This document shows, one piece after another, positions 41,605 through 54,007 of a stretch of DNA of 64,000 bases. Origin of the DNA: Pleodorina starrii (Eukaryota; Chlorophyta; Chlorophyceae; Chlamydomonadales; Volvocaceae); NCBI GenBank assembly GCA_030267565.1, contig BRXU01000019.1:1662501-1726500 (forward strand). Reading direction: 5' to 3'. Positions within the stretch are counted from its first letter, which is position 1. Each line of letters starts with the position of its first letter. The position numbers and the translations under genes are program-made. Below the pieces are notes generated by a model. That model saw only the letters and a list, made by a program, of their open reading frames with translations. It was not told where the DNA came from and searched no databases.

Positions 41605-44600
41605 CTATCTCGGGATGCTTCCAGCAGAGTAGGATCGGAAGATTTGCAGCGGCGAGCTGTACCTGGTGCTCAGCACTTCCAGGGTGGAGACAAGCGCCGG
41701 TGCTGCTGACACCCCCTTCGCCGTCAGAATGAAGTCTCGGCGGGCCGTGTACAACAGCTGGGGCGGGGGCGTGTTCGGTAAAACCAGCTGCGCGAAAGCC
41801 GCTGGCCGCTGCTGCTGCTGCTGCTGCTGCCGCTGCTGTTGTTGCTGCTGCTGCTGATAATGCCGGGTTGTGGACGCCACGACTGAGCCCTGCGCCGCTG
41901 GCTGCTGAGGATCTTGTTGAGGCTGTGCTGGCACCGCGGGCTGGGCCTGCTGCTGCTGCTGCTGGTTGCCGTGGAGTGGTGGTTGCGGCGCGCCGGACTC
42001 CTCTCTCGCCGCTGCCGCTCCATCTTCCGCTAGTGAGGAGGCCTGCGGGCAGCATGCGGGGATGGAGGGAGGGAGGAGTCGGCCGCAGCTGGCGGCCTTT
42101 AAATTCCCGACCAACGGTCAACAGCTTTCGACGTAGGGCAGCATTGCCGGGCCAAGACGAAGCCATACGGTAGCAGCGCACGTTCCCCCAAGGGCACGCG
42201 CGTATCTCCGATTAGCGCTTGGGGCTTTGGAATTGGTAACCTAACGCACTGTGCAGCCATCACCGGTACCCGACCCACGGGTCAGGGACTGCCCCGCCCC
42301 GCAGCCTCGCCTGGACTCGCGGAGCTGTCTGGGTCGCCGGGCGGGCTACCGCTGTTGCCACCTCACGCAAACCCCCGCTGCCGCCACTGACAATGGGCTG
42401 GGGAGCCTGCAGGGCAAGGCTCGGGGGGCAAGGCTCAGCGACAAGCAGCAAGCAGACGTAGCCACTTGCGCCCCCATCAGCCCTTCACCCGAGGACGGGC
42501 AGCCTAAAGCACGCAAAGCCCGCCCCACACGTCCGCGATTCCCGACTCCCGTGTGTGGATCACTCGCTGTTGGTGGCCGGTTGGGAGGCTTCACGTCCTC
42601 AGCGCTCTCAGGCGGGTACAGGGTGGTACAGGACAGGCGCAGCGCGCGACAGAGGCACCACCACCACCACCCCCTGCTGCTGCCGAGGGGGTCGCGCGCA
42701 TGTGTACCTGCGGCTCCTGCGGCTGCCCGGCTGCGGCGCCATCCGCCGGACTGCCTCCACGTGCCCGCGTCACCTGAGGCACCTGCGGCGCAGACTGCAC
42801 GCGCAAAGGTGGCTCGGCGGGTGCAGCAGCAACAGCAGCAGCAGCGGCAGCAGCGGGAGCAGCGGCAAGGGCAGCAGGCGCCGCGGGGGCCGCGACCACC
42901 GCAGGAGAGCCGCGGCGACCGGCGCGCAGGATGGGCGCGGCCACCACCGCCGACAGAGACGGCAGCGCGCGCTTGGGCGGCCCCGCGCCCAGCGCCGCGG
43001 CCTTCACCGGCGACGCCGGGAGAGCGCCCGACTGCGCACGCATGGCCGCAACCCGCCTCCCCGACATCGGAGCAACCGCGAGCTTGAAGCTAAGCCCCGT
43101 GAACGGCACAGCCTCGCCCGTCCCTGCACCACGACCGCTATCCCCCTCCCCAGCGTCGCCCCAGCCGGCACTGCCCGGACCGCCGCTGGCCGCGCCGCCA
43201 GCGTCGCCGCTCAGTGCAGCTGCGGCGCCCTGGCTGCCAAACTCGACACCGCTGCTGTGCGCCTCTCCGCTCCGGGCCCCACCAGCTCCGGAGGCGGCCT
43301 TCCCTGGAGTGCACACACGCGCTTGCTGCTGCTGGGTACTTGGACCAGGGCCACCGTCTCCAGCGCTCCCTTGACCTCCACTGCTCCCCGCGCCACCACC
43401 GCCCGTTCCTCCGCTATCGCTGCCGCCAGATGGGGGGAGCCGAGGAGCGGCGCCAGCCGTCGACGCCTGCTCCCTGCCTTGCGCCACCTCCAGAGGTGCC
43501 GCCGCGGCTGGGCCGTCGACTGGGACTATGGCGAGCGCGGAGATGTGAGGCGCCGGACGCGACACCGCGCCCAGGAAGAAGCCGTAGGAAGACGTTTTGG
43601 AGGTGCAGAGGGAGGAAGGGCAGGAGGGCGGGGACAAGGGGGAAAGGACCGGGGAAGGGAGGGGAAGGGAGGGGCGGGCAGCAGCCGGCGCGCGCGCGGA
43701 GGCGAACGGCCGACGCAGCGAGTCTCGGCCGGGGGGCACACACAGCGCGCGCATGAGCAGTCTAGGGGTACGGTAGCGGCCGCCCTACCTCACAATGTTG
43801 CGACGAGGCGGGAACCAATCCAGGCTCCTAGGGCAGTCATCAACGCGGGCCCCACTCGCTTACACGTGGAGCCGAGTCACCAGGCTGGGCATCCCTTTAG
43901 CAAACGAAAGGCCGCATCCAAAAACGAACACACAGGCATCCATGCCGTCGCAGTTCCGGGTATTTGCGGCGCGCGACCGGTTTGTTGGGACCCCAACCCA
44001 CCTTGGTGTGCCGTGGCGCCTGGAGCCAACCCCGCGGCGAGCTCGGCGCCAGCACCAGCACAGGCGATGGCGCCAGTCCTGCCGTCCGGCCCCTTGTCCG
44101 CGCGACCTGCGGGCTGCAGGTGCTCCTGCTGCTGCTGCTGGCGCTGCTCGACGTGGAGAGCCTCCTGGTGGCCCCCCGTCTGCAGCAAGCCGAGGCCGTC
44201 GCCGTCGGTGCTGCGACCAGAGCCTGCGTTGACGTTGGCCGCGCCCGCGCCCGCAGTCTGGTCCCTAGCTCTGAGCTCCGACCGCGCATCGATGACCGCT
44301 GGCGCTTCCGCTCCTGCCGCTTCCGCTGGCGCCCCAGCTGCCTCTGCTGCGCCCACGTCCTCGCCCTGTGCTTCATCCCCGGGGGCTGCCGAATGGCGTC
44401 CCGACGACCGCGGCAGGGCCAGGCCCGCAGCCCCACCATCCGGCCAGCCCTGCGGGCCGCCCTCTGGCTGCCAGGCGCAAGTGACGCCGGGCCCAGCGTC
44501 GGGGGCTGCAGCCGCAGCGCCCGAGGCCGCAGCTTCTTGCTGCCGCAACTCCAGCGCAGTATCGCCCGACTGCATCAGCCGCGTCGTGGGCACACCCGGG

Positions 44601-47600
44601 ACTTCGCTTTCCAGTTGCTGCTCCTGGCGCGGCCCCTGCTCCGACCCGGCCCCATTTCCCTGTGCGAATGCCACAGGCGCACCGCCTGCATGCTGCTCCT
44701 GGCATGAGTGGTGCAGGTGCTGGTGCTGTGGCAACGCGGGCTGGGCGCCGGGCCGGGGCTCCTCTTCCGTCCCTGGCCGAAAGTGCGAGTCTGCAGGGCC
44801 CGAGGGTCCCGCGCCGTCGCTCAACCCCAGCTGGCGCGCTGCACTCGAGTGCCCCAGGCCGCCTTGCGCACCAGGTACCATGTCCTGCGCGCTCTGTAGC
44901 CCACCGGTGGCGTGGGCCGCGGCCTGCACTGCGGCGGCGGAGCCCTTGACCTGGGTCGCGGGTGGCTGCGGAACGGCCCGTTGCGACAGCGGTGGCTGCG
45001 AGGCCACCGAGGCCGCTACGCCGTTGCCCTGCTGGTTCTGCTGCTGCTGCTCTTGTTCCTGCTCCTGTTGCTGGGGCTGTTGCTCTGACTGTTGGTGCGG
45101 CTGTAGCTGTAGCTGTAGCTGCGGCGGCGACTGCAGCGTCAGCTGAAGATGCGGCTGTTGCTCCGGCTGCGACTGAGGCTGTGGGTGAGGCTGCTGTTGT
45201 CCAAGGGGTTGCGGAGGCGGGTGCTGGTGCGCCATCAATTGCAAGGACAGCGCTGGCGACGCGCCTTCAGCCCTGCGAGAGACTCCCCCCTGCGTTGCCG
45301 CAGCTTCCGCGTTGCCGGTCGGATCGCCCGCAGGCGTAGAAGCGGCGACCACCGCCACCGCCGCCGCCGCGGGCGCAGCTGCCCTGCCCGGCTGCGCCGC
45401 GCTTGCCATCGACAGCTGTCGCAGGCGGTTGTGCGCGTGACAGGCCTCCACCCACTCCGCCTCCAACTCGGACGCCATCTCCTGCGGGGCACACCACACC
45501 GCGTAAGAAGGCGGCAAAGCACTCTTCAGCTAAATACGGCACGCATCCTGTGAACCTGGGGCCCAAAGGTCCCGCGTGTCCCGTCCGCCAAGCAGCCGCA
45601 CCCACCCACCTGCAACATGCTCCACTTGAGCAGTATGAGCTCCTTCCGGGCAAGTACGTCAACCTCCACCAGCGATACCACCGGCTGCTGCGGCTGCTGC
45701 GGCGGCGGCAGCGGCTGGGCTGCCCCCAGCGGCGCGCCGCCGTGCGGCCCCGACCTCCATTGCATCCCGGGCGGCGGCGGCCCCGGAGGGAACGCACCGG
45801 GAAAGGGCCCGCCAGACATCATCATCATCATCAGGTGTGAGGGCAGCCCCGGCGGCGGCGGCTGCGGAAACGGGAGCTGCTGCAGCCCAAAGGGCGGCAG
45901 CGCGCCGAACGGCGCCCCCGGCCAGAAGGGCACCGCTGTGGGCGCTGTCGGGTGAGGCGCATTCGGCAATGGCTGCGGCTGCGGCTGCGACGCGCCGGCG
46001 GCCGCGGCGGGCGCCGGCCCCTGCGCGGAACCTGCAGAGGCACCCGGCGCAGACCCCGGTGCGGTGCCGAGTGGAGCGCCACCGGTCGACCCAAAGCCCG
46101 TCCGGTCCAGCGACCGCAGCTGCGGCATTTGCTCCCCTGCCCGCCGCTGCTGCGCCTCCCCAGGTCCTGTCTGCGCCCGGTCCGCGGCTTGCCCCCAGCC
46201 GCCGGCAGCTGCCTGCACCCAGGGCGGCACATGCGCAGAGGCTCCAGCCTGCAAGCCGTCGCCCGTGTACCCGACCCCAGGCGGCGCGACCGGCGATGAG
46301 ACCGCGCCCAGCGGCTCCTGCACCTCGGCCGTCGAGGGGGCAGTCTCCGGCGCCTCAAGGGGGCCGCGCGCATGCGGCGTGGCATGCGGCGTGGCTGCAG
46401 CTCCCATGCGCAGCCCTGCCGTTGCCAATGGGCGGGCCGGAGAGCCGCCGAGTGTTGCGGGCGCCGGCGTGCCGTCCCCGACGCCTGCTGCCACGCCATG
46501 CGGCGTTGTGCCCGGCTGCTGCGGGTGCGCGCAGACGGCCGGCGACTGGCCGGACGGTGCGGGCTGCGGCGCGGATGCGCCGCCGCGGCGCCGCCGCGAC
46601 TGGCGGCCGACATGCGGCTCCGGAAGAGTCGCCGCACCTGCCACGCCACCCGTGCGCACCGGTGACGTTGCAGTTGCCCTGGGGCCACTGCCCGCGCCTC
46701 CGGCAGCCGCACCGGCTGCCGCGCCCGTGGATGCGTCGGCACTGGTGGCCGGGGCTGCGGCGCCTGCGGCTCCCGCCGACGTCGCGGTCCGGAGCGGCGG
46801 GTCGGCCCCCGACACTCCGCTCGACTTTCGCCGCAGCCGCTGCACTGCCGCGCTGGTCCTCTCCGCCGCCGCGCGTCGCGCCAGGGCGCCCCCGCCGCCG
46901 CCGCCTGCCCACGTCCCGCGGCGTTCAGGAAGAGCGCGGGAGAGGCTTCCGTCAGGCGTCCCGCTTGCCACACCCCCAAGGTCCAACGATTAGCTGCGTC
47001 TGGGGGGTCCTAATTTAGGTCTCGAGGCGCCCCCCACCGCCTACTTGAGCGGAGATTAAGCAATGCATGACCCGCGGCAGCGCGCGCATCGGAAAACAAC
47101 ATTGGTCCAGCATCTGAATCCGCCGATGTGTTACCTGCACCCCAACACAGACAGCGCACCGCCCACTTGTTCTGGCGCGCCGCCCGCCCTGCATCGCGAT
47201 CCATGCTCCTAAGAAGCCGCACCTGGCGACAGCATGCCCCGCCCACCGACCGCCAGCGACCCGCGCTCCGTGCGGCCGTCGCCTTGGCGGCCCAGAACCC
47301 CAGCATTGGCCCCCGGCGGAAGCTCCACTGCACGGGCCGAAGGCGCTTGGTCTTCCTGAGGAGCCGTTGGAGGCATCCATTGCTGCTGCTGCTGCTGCGG
47401 ACTGTTTTGCTTCCTAACGTGTTGCTGCTGCTGGGGCTGTGCGCTGGCAATTGTCTGCATCAGCGGCTGCGGCGCTGCGCCCTGCGCTTGCTGCGCCGCC
47501 GCCGTCGCGGCGACCCGGTCGGGATCCTGCCCGTCGCCGCCGTTGATCTGGGTCATAAACGACATGAGGAAAGCCGTCGCCGCCTGCTCAGCCTCCGGGC

Positions 47601-49226
47601 TGATCTGCGCCGCGCTTACCTCCGGCGCCACCGACCGACCGTGTGCGCCCCCTGCCAGCCCACCCGCGCCGCCCGCATCCAGCCCATCGTCGCCGGAACC
47701 CGCCCCGCCCTCGTCCACGGCGTCTGCGGCCAGACCGGCTGGAGCCGCGCCAGGACCTGCACCTGCCACCTCAGGCCGAGCACGCTTGCTGCCCTGGCCC
47801 AGCATCGCCGTTGGACCGCCGTCCTGGGTGCTGGCGCTGGAGTTGCTGGCCGTCTGGGCGCCCGCGACGCCGTTGGCCGCTGCCGTCGGCTGTGCCGCCG
47901 CCAGCCCAGCTGCGGCCGCTGCGGCTGCGTACGAACCGGGCGACCCGCCGACAGACGCCGCCGTGGGGCCCGAGGTTGACGCGGCGGGCCGCTGGCAGGG
48001 CGCACGAGGGCGCTTCCGGGGTGGTCCCGGCCCCGCTTGACTGGGCAATTTCTGAAACCCAGGCGATGGGATAGAGCCAGGGCCCTGCTGCGCAGCTGCA
48101 CCGCCTGGAACCCCGGTCCCAGGCTCCCTCCCCGCGCCTGTGTCTCCATCGTTCTGGCGCTGACCTCCTGGGGCGCCGCTGGACCCCGGCGCATCGGCAG
48201 CTTGCGGGACAGGCTGCAGCGGTGGCTCGGCGCCTCTGGGAACCGCCCGCTCGGCTGTCGTTGCGCCTGCCGCGCCGAGCCCCGGCTCGCGCGCTGCAGG
48301 CAGCGGCTGCGGCTGCGGTTCAACGGACGGTTGTTCGAGTTGCTGAGGTCTCCGTTGCAGTGGCTGCCGCTTGGGCTGGGGGCGCGGCTGTTGTGTCGCT
48401 GGGCCACCCGTCCCCTCGTCTGCGGGGCGCTTGGACCCTACGCGCTGCTGGGCAGGGGCAGCGGCGCCGTCCGTGGCTGCAGGGAGCTGTCCTGAGGAGG
48501 CAGGCAAGGCCACTGAAATCGTGGGCTCCGGAGGGAGCTGGGCTGCGCCTGCGACGCCTGCGGTGCCAAGCCGGGGAGCGTCCGCGGGAGGCGACCCAGA
48601 TGCCGCTGGCACACCGACAAGGGAGGGGGCGGAGGCAACGCGGGGCCGCTTGGCAGCGAGCTGTCGCTGTCCAGCAGCAGGGCCACCTTGCGCTGAGGCA
48701 GCCGCGCCGGCAATGGCGGTGCCTGTTGGCCTGGGCAAGGCCGCCGCCGCGCTGGCACCGGCCTTCTGTGGCCGGCGCACTGCAGCGGTACCGGCGGCCG
48801 CTGCAGTCCCCGCAGGCGCAGCCTTCGCGGCAACCTGCTTCTGCTTCTGCTGCTCAAGGCGTGCAATCTCACGACGAAGAGCATCGAGCTGGGAATCTAG
48901 CTGCACGGGCTCCGCCGCTTGGGCTCCGCCACCACCAAGCTGCGGCTGCTGCCTTCCGCGAAGCTTCGTTGCAGCATTTGGCAGGCTCTGCACCTGCCTC
49001 ACAGGGTACGCGCCGAGCCCGGGACCTGTACCGATGCCCGCCTGCAATTGTCCAGCCACGAGCATCTGTGCTTGCAGCAGCGCAGCTTCCTCCGCGTCGA
49101 AATCCTGCAATAATTAAGCAGAGCCTGTGACGTTCTGCGGCGTGTTAACGTGGACGAGGGGCGGCGGAAGGCAAGGACTTTGCTTACCAGAATGAATTCA
49201 TCCATGTGTGGTAGTAAGAATTCCAT
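41605..49226 (-). CDS. large Gln/Ala/Pro-rich protein of unknown function
   Basis: Tentative exons from the 5' end: 49226-49188, 49104-47223, an optional small exon 47134-47072, 46904-45610, 45481-44002, 43525-42774, 42042-41605. Phase is consistent and the total is 1,982 residues. The start MEFLLPHMDEFIL joins DFDAEEAALLQAQ across a canonical GTAAGC intron, and a second in-frame Met is at 49205. Two less biased segments look helical or coiled-coil: DSQLDALRREIARLEQQKQK near the N-terminus, and LVEVDVLARKELILLKWSML joined to EMASELEAEWVEACHAHNRL across the 45610/45481 junction. Poly-Gln and Met-rich tracts are frequent. The composition resembles transcription or RNA-processing scaffold proteins, but no domain is recognised. 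The 42774 donor could instead be near 42708, and the acceptor at 46904 is the least certain. Confidence 0.6.
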
Positions 49227-51245
49227 TCTTTGTCCTGTCCGGCTCCTAACCAACGGCAGCCTTGTAGAAGTAACCCGGACGCAAGCGGGAACCCGGGCAT
49301 CATTGTATTAGTGCATGAAAGACGAAACTGATGCCATCCGTACGGCCTTGAGCTTTACTAGGTTGGCACTTGGAAGACGGCGAGCTTCGGACAGGACAAG
49401 AGGTTTCGGAGGGTCGGTCCCTCTTTCTGCTGCTTTCTAAGCTCTCCATCCCCCTGTAGTGGCTTCTTGCGGATAAAAGTATAGTAAGGACAGGTCTTCG
49501 GACTCTGCATTGCAACGAAGTCAAGTAGATGAATACACCCCAGGGGGGTGTCGTACAGATTTTCTACGCAGTCTACGCACCCACGCCCCCGCGACACAAG
49601 CACCACCCTGAGCGCTCGTCGGCTTCAAACCGACGCCATATAACCCGACTTATGTACATCTGCGCATCTTCTGATCCTGCAGCCCCCGCCAGAACCAGCA
49701 CGCAAGGTCGTGCTGGCCAACGGTGTTCTCCTGCAGGCACGTGGCAAGGGCCTTGTAACAATCTGCAGCCGGGTGCGGGGGCCTCTGGCACTCTGCTTAA
49801 AGGCAACCATCACGTCCTTCGCCATGGGGTCGGCAATATCGTACTGCAGGGCGGCGTGATCGAGGATAAAGAGGGAAGAAGTCCCAAAGGTCCAGCACGC
49901 AGGTGCCGTCCGGCTTCAGAAACGCTTCAGAACCTTCACAGCCGCCTCTTTCTTGCTTCCTTGCCGCCACCCAGGCAGCCAGATGATGTGTTTTGATCGC
50001 CTCCGCATGCTCGTCACACCACGTGGTGAACACCATGACAGTCCCCCTTTGCTCTTCGGCAGCGCCATCCTTGTTCGGCTTAGGCGGCAGGATGCCCGTC
50101 TTCTTGACAAACAGAGGGTACCGTAAATGGCGGTCAGGATGGAGTCCACCTTGTTGAGCAGTGTGCATAAACCCCAACCCTGGCCTCGAATGCTGAAGAC
50201 ATACTTCCGGCATGACCGAAAGACGCCAGGGCCGAACGTCTTGGGTCGTGGGGTGTGTATCTGGAGGGGTGGAAAGCCTGAGCCGCAGGGCCTGCCATCC
50301 ATTGAGGCGATTGAGGCATCTACAAGCCTTGACACCGGGTAGAGCCGGTGGGGAACACACGTGGGGCCCCAAGCGCGTCAGGGCCCTCGCAACGTGCATC
50401 CAGCCACCTACCGAACACCTTGGGGATGCAACTGACCGGCTGAGTTTCAATACCGGTATGAGGTTGCATAATGCGTGATACCTGATACGGTACCGCATCC
50501 CTCCCCCTGAAGCTCCTCCTACTCGCGGTACAAACAAGCCATACACGGGTTTCACGCCGCCACCAGGATGCGTATGCACATGCGCGCGTTTGCCCTAAAC
50601 CCAAGGGTACAGGCCACAGCGCTATCGAAGTTGATCCTCTGTGCGGGGTCAGCCTCCAATCGCAAGACCTAAACCTGTACGACGCCAACGTACACGGACC
50701 TGTGCACCTTATACTCCACGCGTTCCTTGAGTTCCTAGCCAATAATCGCAGAACCATAGCCGGGGGGCTAATCAGCGTCGCACGTGCCCAAGACGAGATA
50801 CGACCGATGGCGCACCTTCAAATCACAACGAATGACTGACGAGGTGACAAAGACACGAGCGTCAAGTGGGTTTTCCATTGTTATCCATTGCCCTGGCTGC
50901 TCCCGCAGTGCAAGGCCAGCTGGACAGCCGGCGCTTCCCTTTGGGTTTGGAGGCCGCTTAGGAACACTGCAACCCACGCTCGCACCCGGGTTACCGTCTG
51001 ACGCAACGACGGCAGCAACCCCCCAACATGCACGCCGCGCATTCTACCGCCACTCCAAAGCCGCCACCACCCATCAACCAGTCTCCCACACGCCGTGAGG
51101 ACTGAGGGAGCACGCAACGCAACGCTGCGACATGCACACAAAACCCTTCCCCCGTGTGTCTCCCCCCGTGTGTGTTTCAGCTCAACGACCACTCCCCAGC
51201 CGCTTCCCAGCCGCCAGGCGCTGCAGCTGCACCTCACCAGCGCGC
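49227..51245. other. intergenic region with lower GC
   Basis: Lies between the stop of the dehydrogenase gene (51246) and the start of the Gln-rich gene (49226), both on the minus strand. It must hold the 3' UTR of the former and the promoter of the latter. The part nearest 49227-49560 shows nothing recognisable. The middle is described separately as coding-like sequence. Confidence 0.55.
49560..50760 (-). pseudogene. coding-like minus-strand segments, broken or unresolved
   Basis: Three minus-strand stretches have protein-like composition but no common frame. One at about 50730-50585 reads KERVEYKVHRSVYVGVVQ, then a stop, then VLRLEADPAQRINFDSAVAC. One at about 50335-50120 includes SIRGQGWGLCTLLNKVDS. 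One in another frame at about 50119-49797 includes MVFTTWCDEHAEAIKTHH. The second and third join only through a frame change near 50119, with no room for an intron. This fits a decayed gene or mobile-element remnant, but a multi-exon gene I failed to splice is possible. I recognise no family. Confidence 0.35.
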
Positions 51246-53614
51246 TCAGGCCATCTTGGCTTTCCCCTCCGTCGCAGCGGCACTCCCTGCTGCGTCCCCG
51301 ACCAGCTCGTCGCCAGCTGCCTGCCTGCCCATCCGCGCCGCCACCACGCGCCAGGGCGTCGGCTCCCAGCCCAGCAGCCTCCGCGCCTCCGACACGTCAC
51401 AGGCCCAGTCGTTCACCGAGTACAGCAGGTTGTCCGGCGTGTAGGCCGGGTGCAGCAGCACGACCCCAAACCGCTGACCCACATACTGGTTGACGTGCGC
51501 GAGCGCGCGCAAGAACCTCACCGGCCAGCAGGCCGCGCAGCGCCGGCCATAAGCGTTGCGGCCGGGGGCCGGCGGGTCCTGCACGCCCGCCGCCCGCTCC
51601 GCCGCCTTCACCGCCGGATCCTTCCGCGCCACCGCCGCCGCCGCCGACGACGACTCGTTCGTGAGTGGGCCCCCCATGAACTCGCCGTAGGTGAACGGGT
51701 CGCGGACGGGGTCGTGGCAAATGTGGTAAGCGCGGCCGTGGATCCTCGGGGCGTCTGGCTCCGGGAGGAGCAGCTTTTCCACGGCGTCCACGTGCGCACG
51801 GGCGCAGTCCTCCACCCACACAAACGGCGTCAGGGTGGTGCCCGGGGCCAGGTGGGGCTGGCCCTCCAGGATGGGCTTCAGCAGGAGCGGATCGGGCTTC
51901 TGCGGCGGCGAAGCGGTCCAGCGGCGGTCGGTCAGTGGTGATGGGTTACCGTATGAAGGAGGAGCGGACGCCGATGGCTGAGGTCAAGGGGGCAGCGTGC
52001 CCGCGCTCGCATGCGCAATAAAGCCCTCGTCGTGTGCCGGTGTGCGCGTGTGCGTGCGTAGCCGGTGGCGGCATGCACACGCGGACAAAAATACGGTCCG
52101 GACCTGTGCCCCGATTAACCCAAACGGACAGACTTCCTCCTTAGCCAACATTGCAAGGCGGCCGCTACAGCTACAGCACAGCAGCGAGGCCAGGCGCCAG
52201 ACTCCTGGTTTGAGCCACGACATCTGCGCGGCACCTGCAGCGCTCCCCGCCCCGCCGTCCTTACCCCGTCGGCCATGCCGTACACTCCGCCGGGCCGCAG
52301 CACCACCACGTGCAGCACGTGGCTGTTGGCTGCGAGGACCAGCCGCTCAGCCGCCGCCTTAGAGCGCGGGTAGCCGCCGTTGAGGTCCTCGGTCGGCCGC
52401 GCGGGGGCGCTCTCGGGGATGGGCTCCCTGGAGCCGCCGCCGCCGTAGGGCCGCGCAGCAGACTGGCTGAACAGCACAGACGCTGAGGCGGAAGAGCGCA
52501 AGTGAAAAAGGCGGTCGGCGAACAAGGGCAAGCAAAAACACGGCGCGAAGGTACGGCGGGTCTAGGAGGTTGGCCACATTGTCGTGCGGGAATGTGCCGG
52601 TCGTCGGCAAGGGTCCGACTTGGCATGTGTGTGACAAGCGTCATGGAACAAGCGTCATGAAGGTTGGGTGTAGGTTTCTTTGCCCGCCTTGGGCCTTCTT
52701 GCAGAGACCCAAATCCCCGGGGACCGGGGGCGTGTAGTCACTGGGGCATGGGTTTGCTCTCAATCGCTCCGTGAAGCCCCCGAATTCCCGTTTCCTCTAA
52801 ACTAGGCCCGCCTGCGCACCTGACGAGGTATACACCAGTGACCTGATATCCCGCTCGAGGCAGACCTCCACCACGTTGCGCGTCCCTTGCTCGTTCACCC
52901 GCATCAGCGTGGCGTCGGTCACATTGGAAGTGCCCACCAGGGCGGCGCTGTGCACGACGCAGGCGCAATCCGCGGCGGCGGACCGCAGGTGGGAGTATGC
53001 GCAGATGTCGCCGCGATAGTAGGTCACGTCGGGTAGCAGTGGGCCAAAGTTCATGTTGATGGCGACGTCTAGGACAACGACGGAGACTCGGTCACCTAGT
53101 CGTTCTCGTAGCTGGCGCACAATGGCACTGCGGTCAGAAGAACGAAATCCCCAACGGGCGAAAAGGAAGGGCGCAACAAGCCAGCGGCAATCGACGGTTG
53201 GGCGTTAGTGGTTAGCTATGGTTACTTCCATACTTTCGCAAAGTCCTCAAGCATCAACGATCAAATGCACGCTCAATGTATGGTGTCCCCCAGGAAGCCA
53301 ATGCCATGACGGTCGCCGTCGGACTTGAGCGACGCGGTTGCAGCCGCCCAAGCTTGCAAGCCAAACGCAAGCGCATGTTCCTTCTATGACATCACTGTAC
53401 CGCACGTTTAATATCCGCACCTTCCGAGGAATCCGCAGCCACCAGTCACCAGAACTCGTTTTTTCCCGGCAAAATCAGGTCCTCTCTGCACAACCTCGAA
53501 GGGCTCCGTCTTCTTTGGGGCCTTTTTCTCCGCATGTTTTGAATAAACATAGAAGAATAGAAACTTGAGCGCTATCGCTATCACTATTGCGCAGATAGTG
53601 GTCAGAGTGTCCAT
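51246..53614 (-). CDS. 3-beta-HSD / sterol-decarboxylase-type NAD(P) dehydrogenase
   Basis: Short-chain dehydrogenase of the extended 3-beta-hydroxysteroid dehydrogenase/isomerase family, closest in my reading to NSDHL/ERG26-type sterol-4-carboxylate 3-dehydrogenases. Exons: 53614-53421, 53127-52820, 52482-52265, 51899-51246, giving 457 residues with phase kept. Residues about 5-25 form one hydrophobic segment (ICAIVIAIALKFLFFYVY), a likely ER anchor. The Rossmann motif TGGCGFLG is at 57-64, VHSAALVG follows in exon 2, YTSSAS precedes the active site, and the catalytic YPRSK (Tyr-x3-Lys) is at 205-209. RPGGVYGMADG and the substrate-side PFVWVEDCARAH are typical of the family. No reticulon-like C-terminal membrane region, as in some plant members, is present. 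The exact substrate cannot be told from sequence. Confidence 0.88.
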
Positions 53615-53782
53615 GGTCACAGGTACAGACGATTGAAGGTGATACGTAAGAGGACAAAATGCCGGGTGCTGAATGCTCTCCCAAGAAGACAAGACGGAAG
53701 ACGCCTTCCATGGTCGTTGCTGTCGTACGACGGGTACGATGGTACGGAATTTGGAGCCACGTCAAACATACCGCCAGCCAGT

Positions 53783-53960
53783 ATTGTATGCCAGTCCATT
53801 TTTTGGTAGCCTTTTCCCTGAAATGGAATGTGACGACAAAGAGTGCACCACGGTGACATGAAAGACATGTTTGAACCGTGGGTCGCTCACCGTGGTGCAC
53901 TCTTTGTCGTCATATCCCATTTCAGGGAAAAGGCTACCAAAAAATGGACTGGCATACAAT
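53783..53960. repeat. 74-bp fold-back inverted repeat
   Basis: Left arm 53783-53856 and right arm 53887-53960 are reverse complements over 74 bases with two mismatches by my alignment, around a 30-base loop. No flanking target duplication is obvious. It lies between the divergent starts of the dehydrogenase (53614, minus) and the small gene at 54008 (plus). Confidence 0.92.
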
Positions 53961-54007
53961 GCAAGCCTTCGGTTGCGCCCCACCCACTTGGCGGCGACAA
54001 CGCCGAC

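Noticed and set aside
42555..45146. 863-codon plus-strand open frame
   Set aside because: Antisense to the Gln-rich gene, where CAG repeats on the minus strand read as Cys/Leu/Ala on the plus strand. No domain, and the Ser/Cys/Arg composition is typical of a shadow frame.
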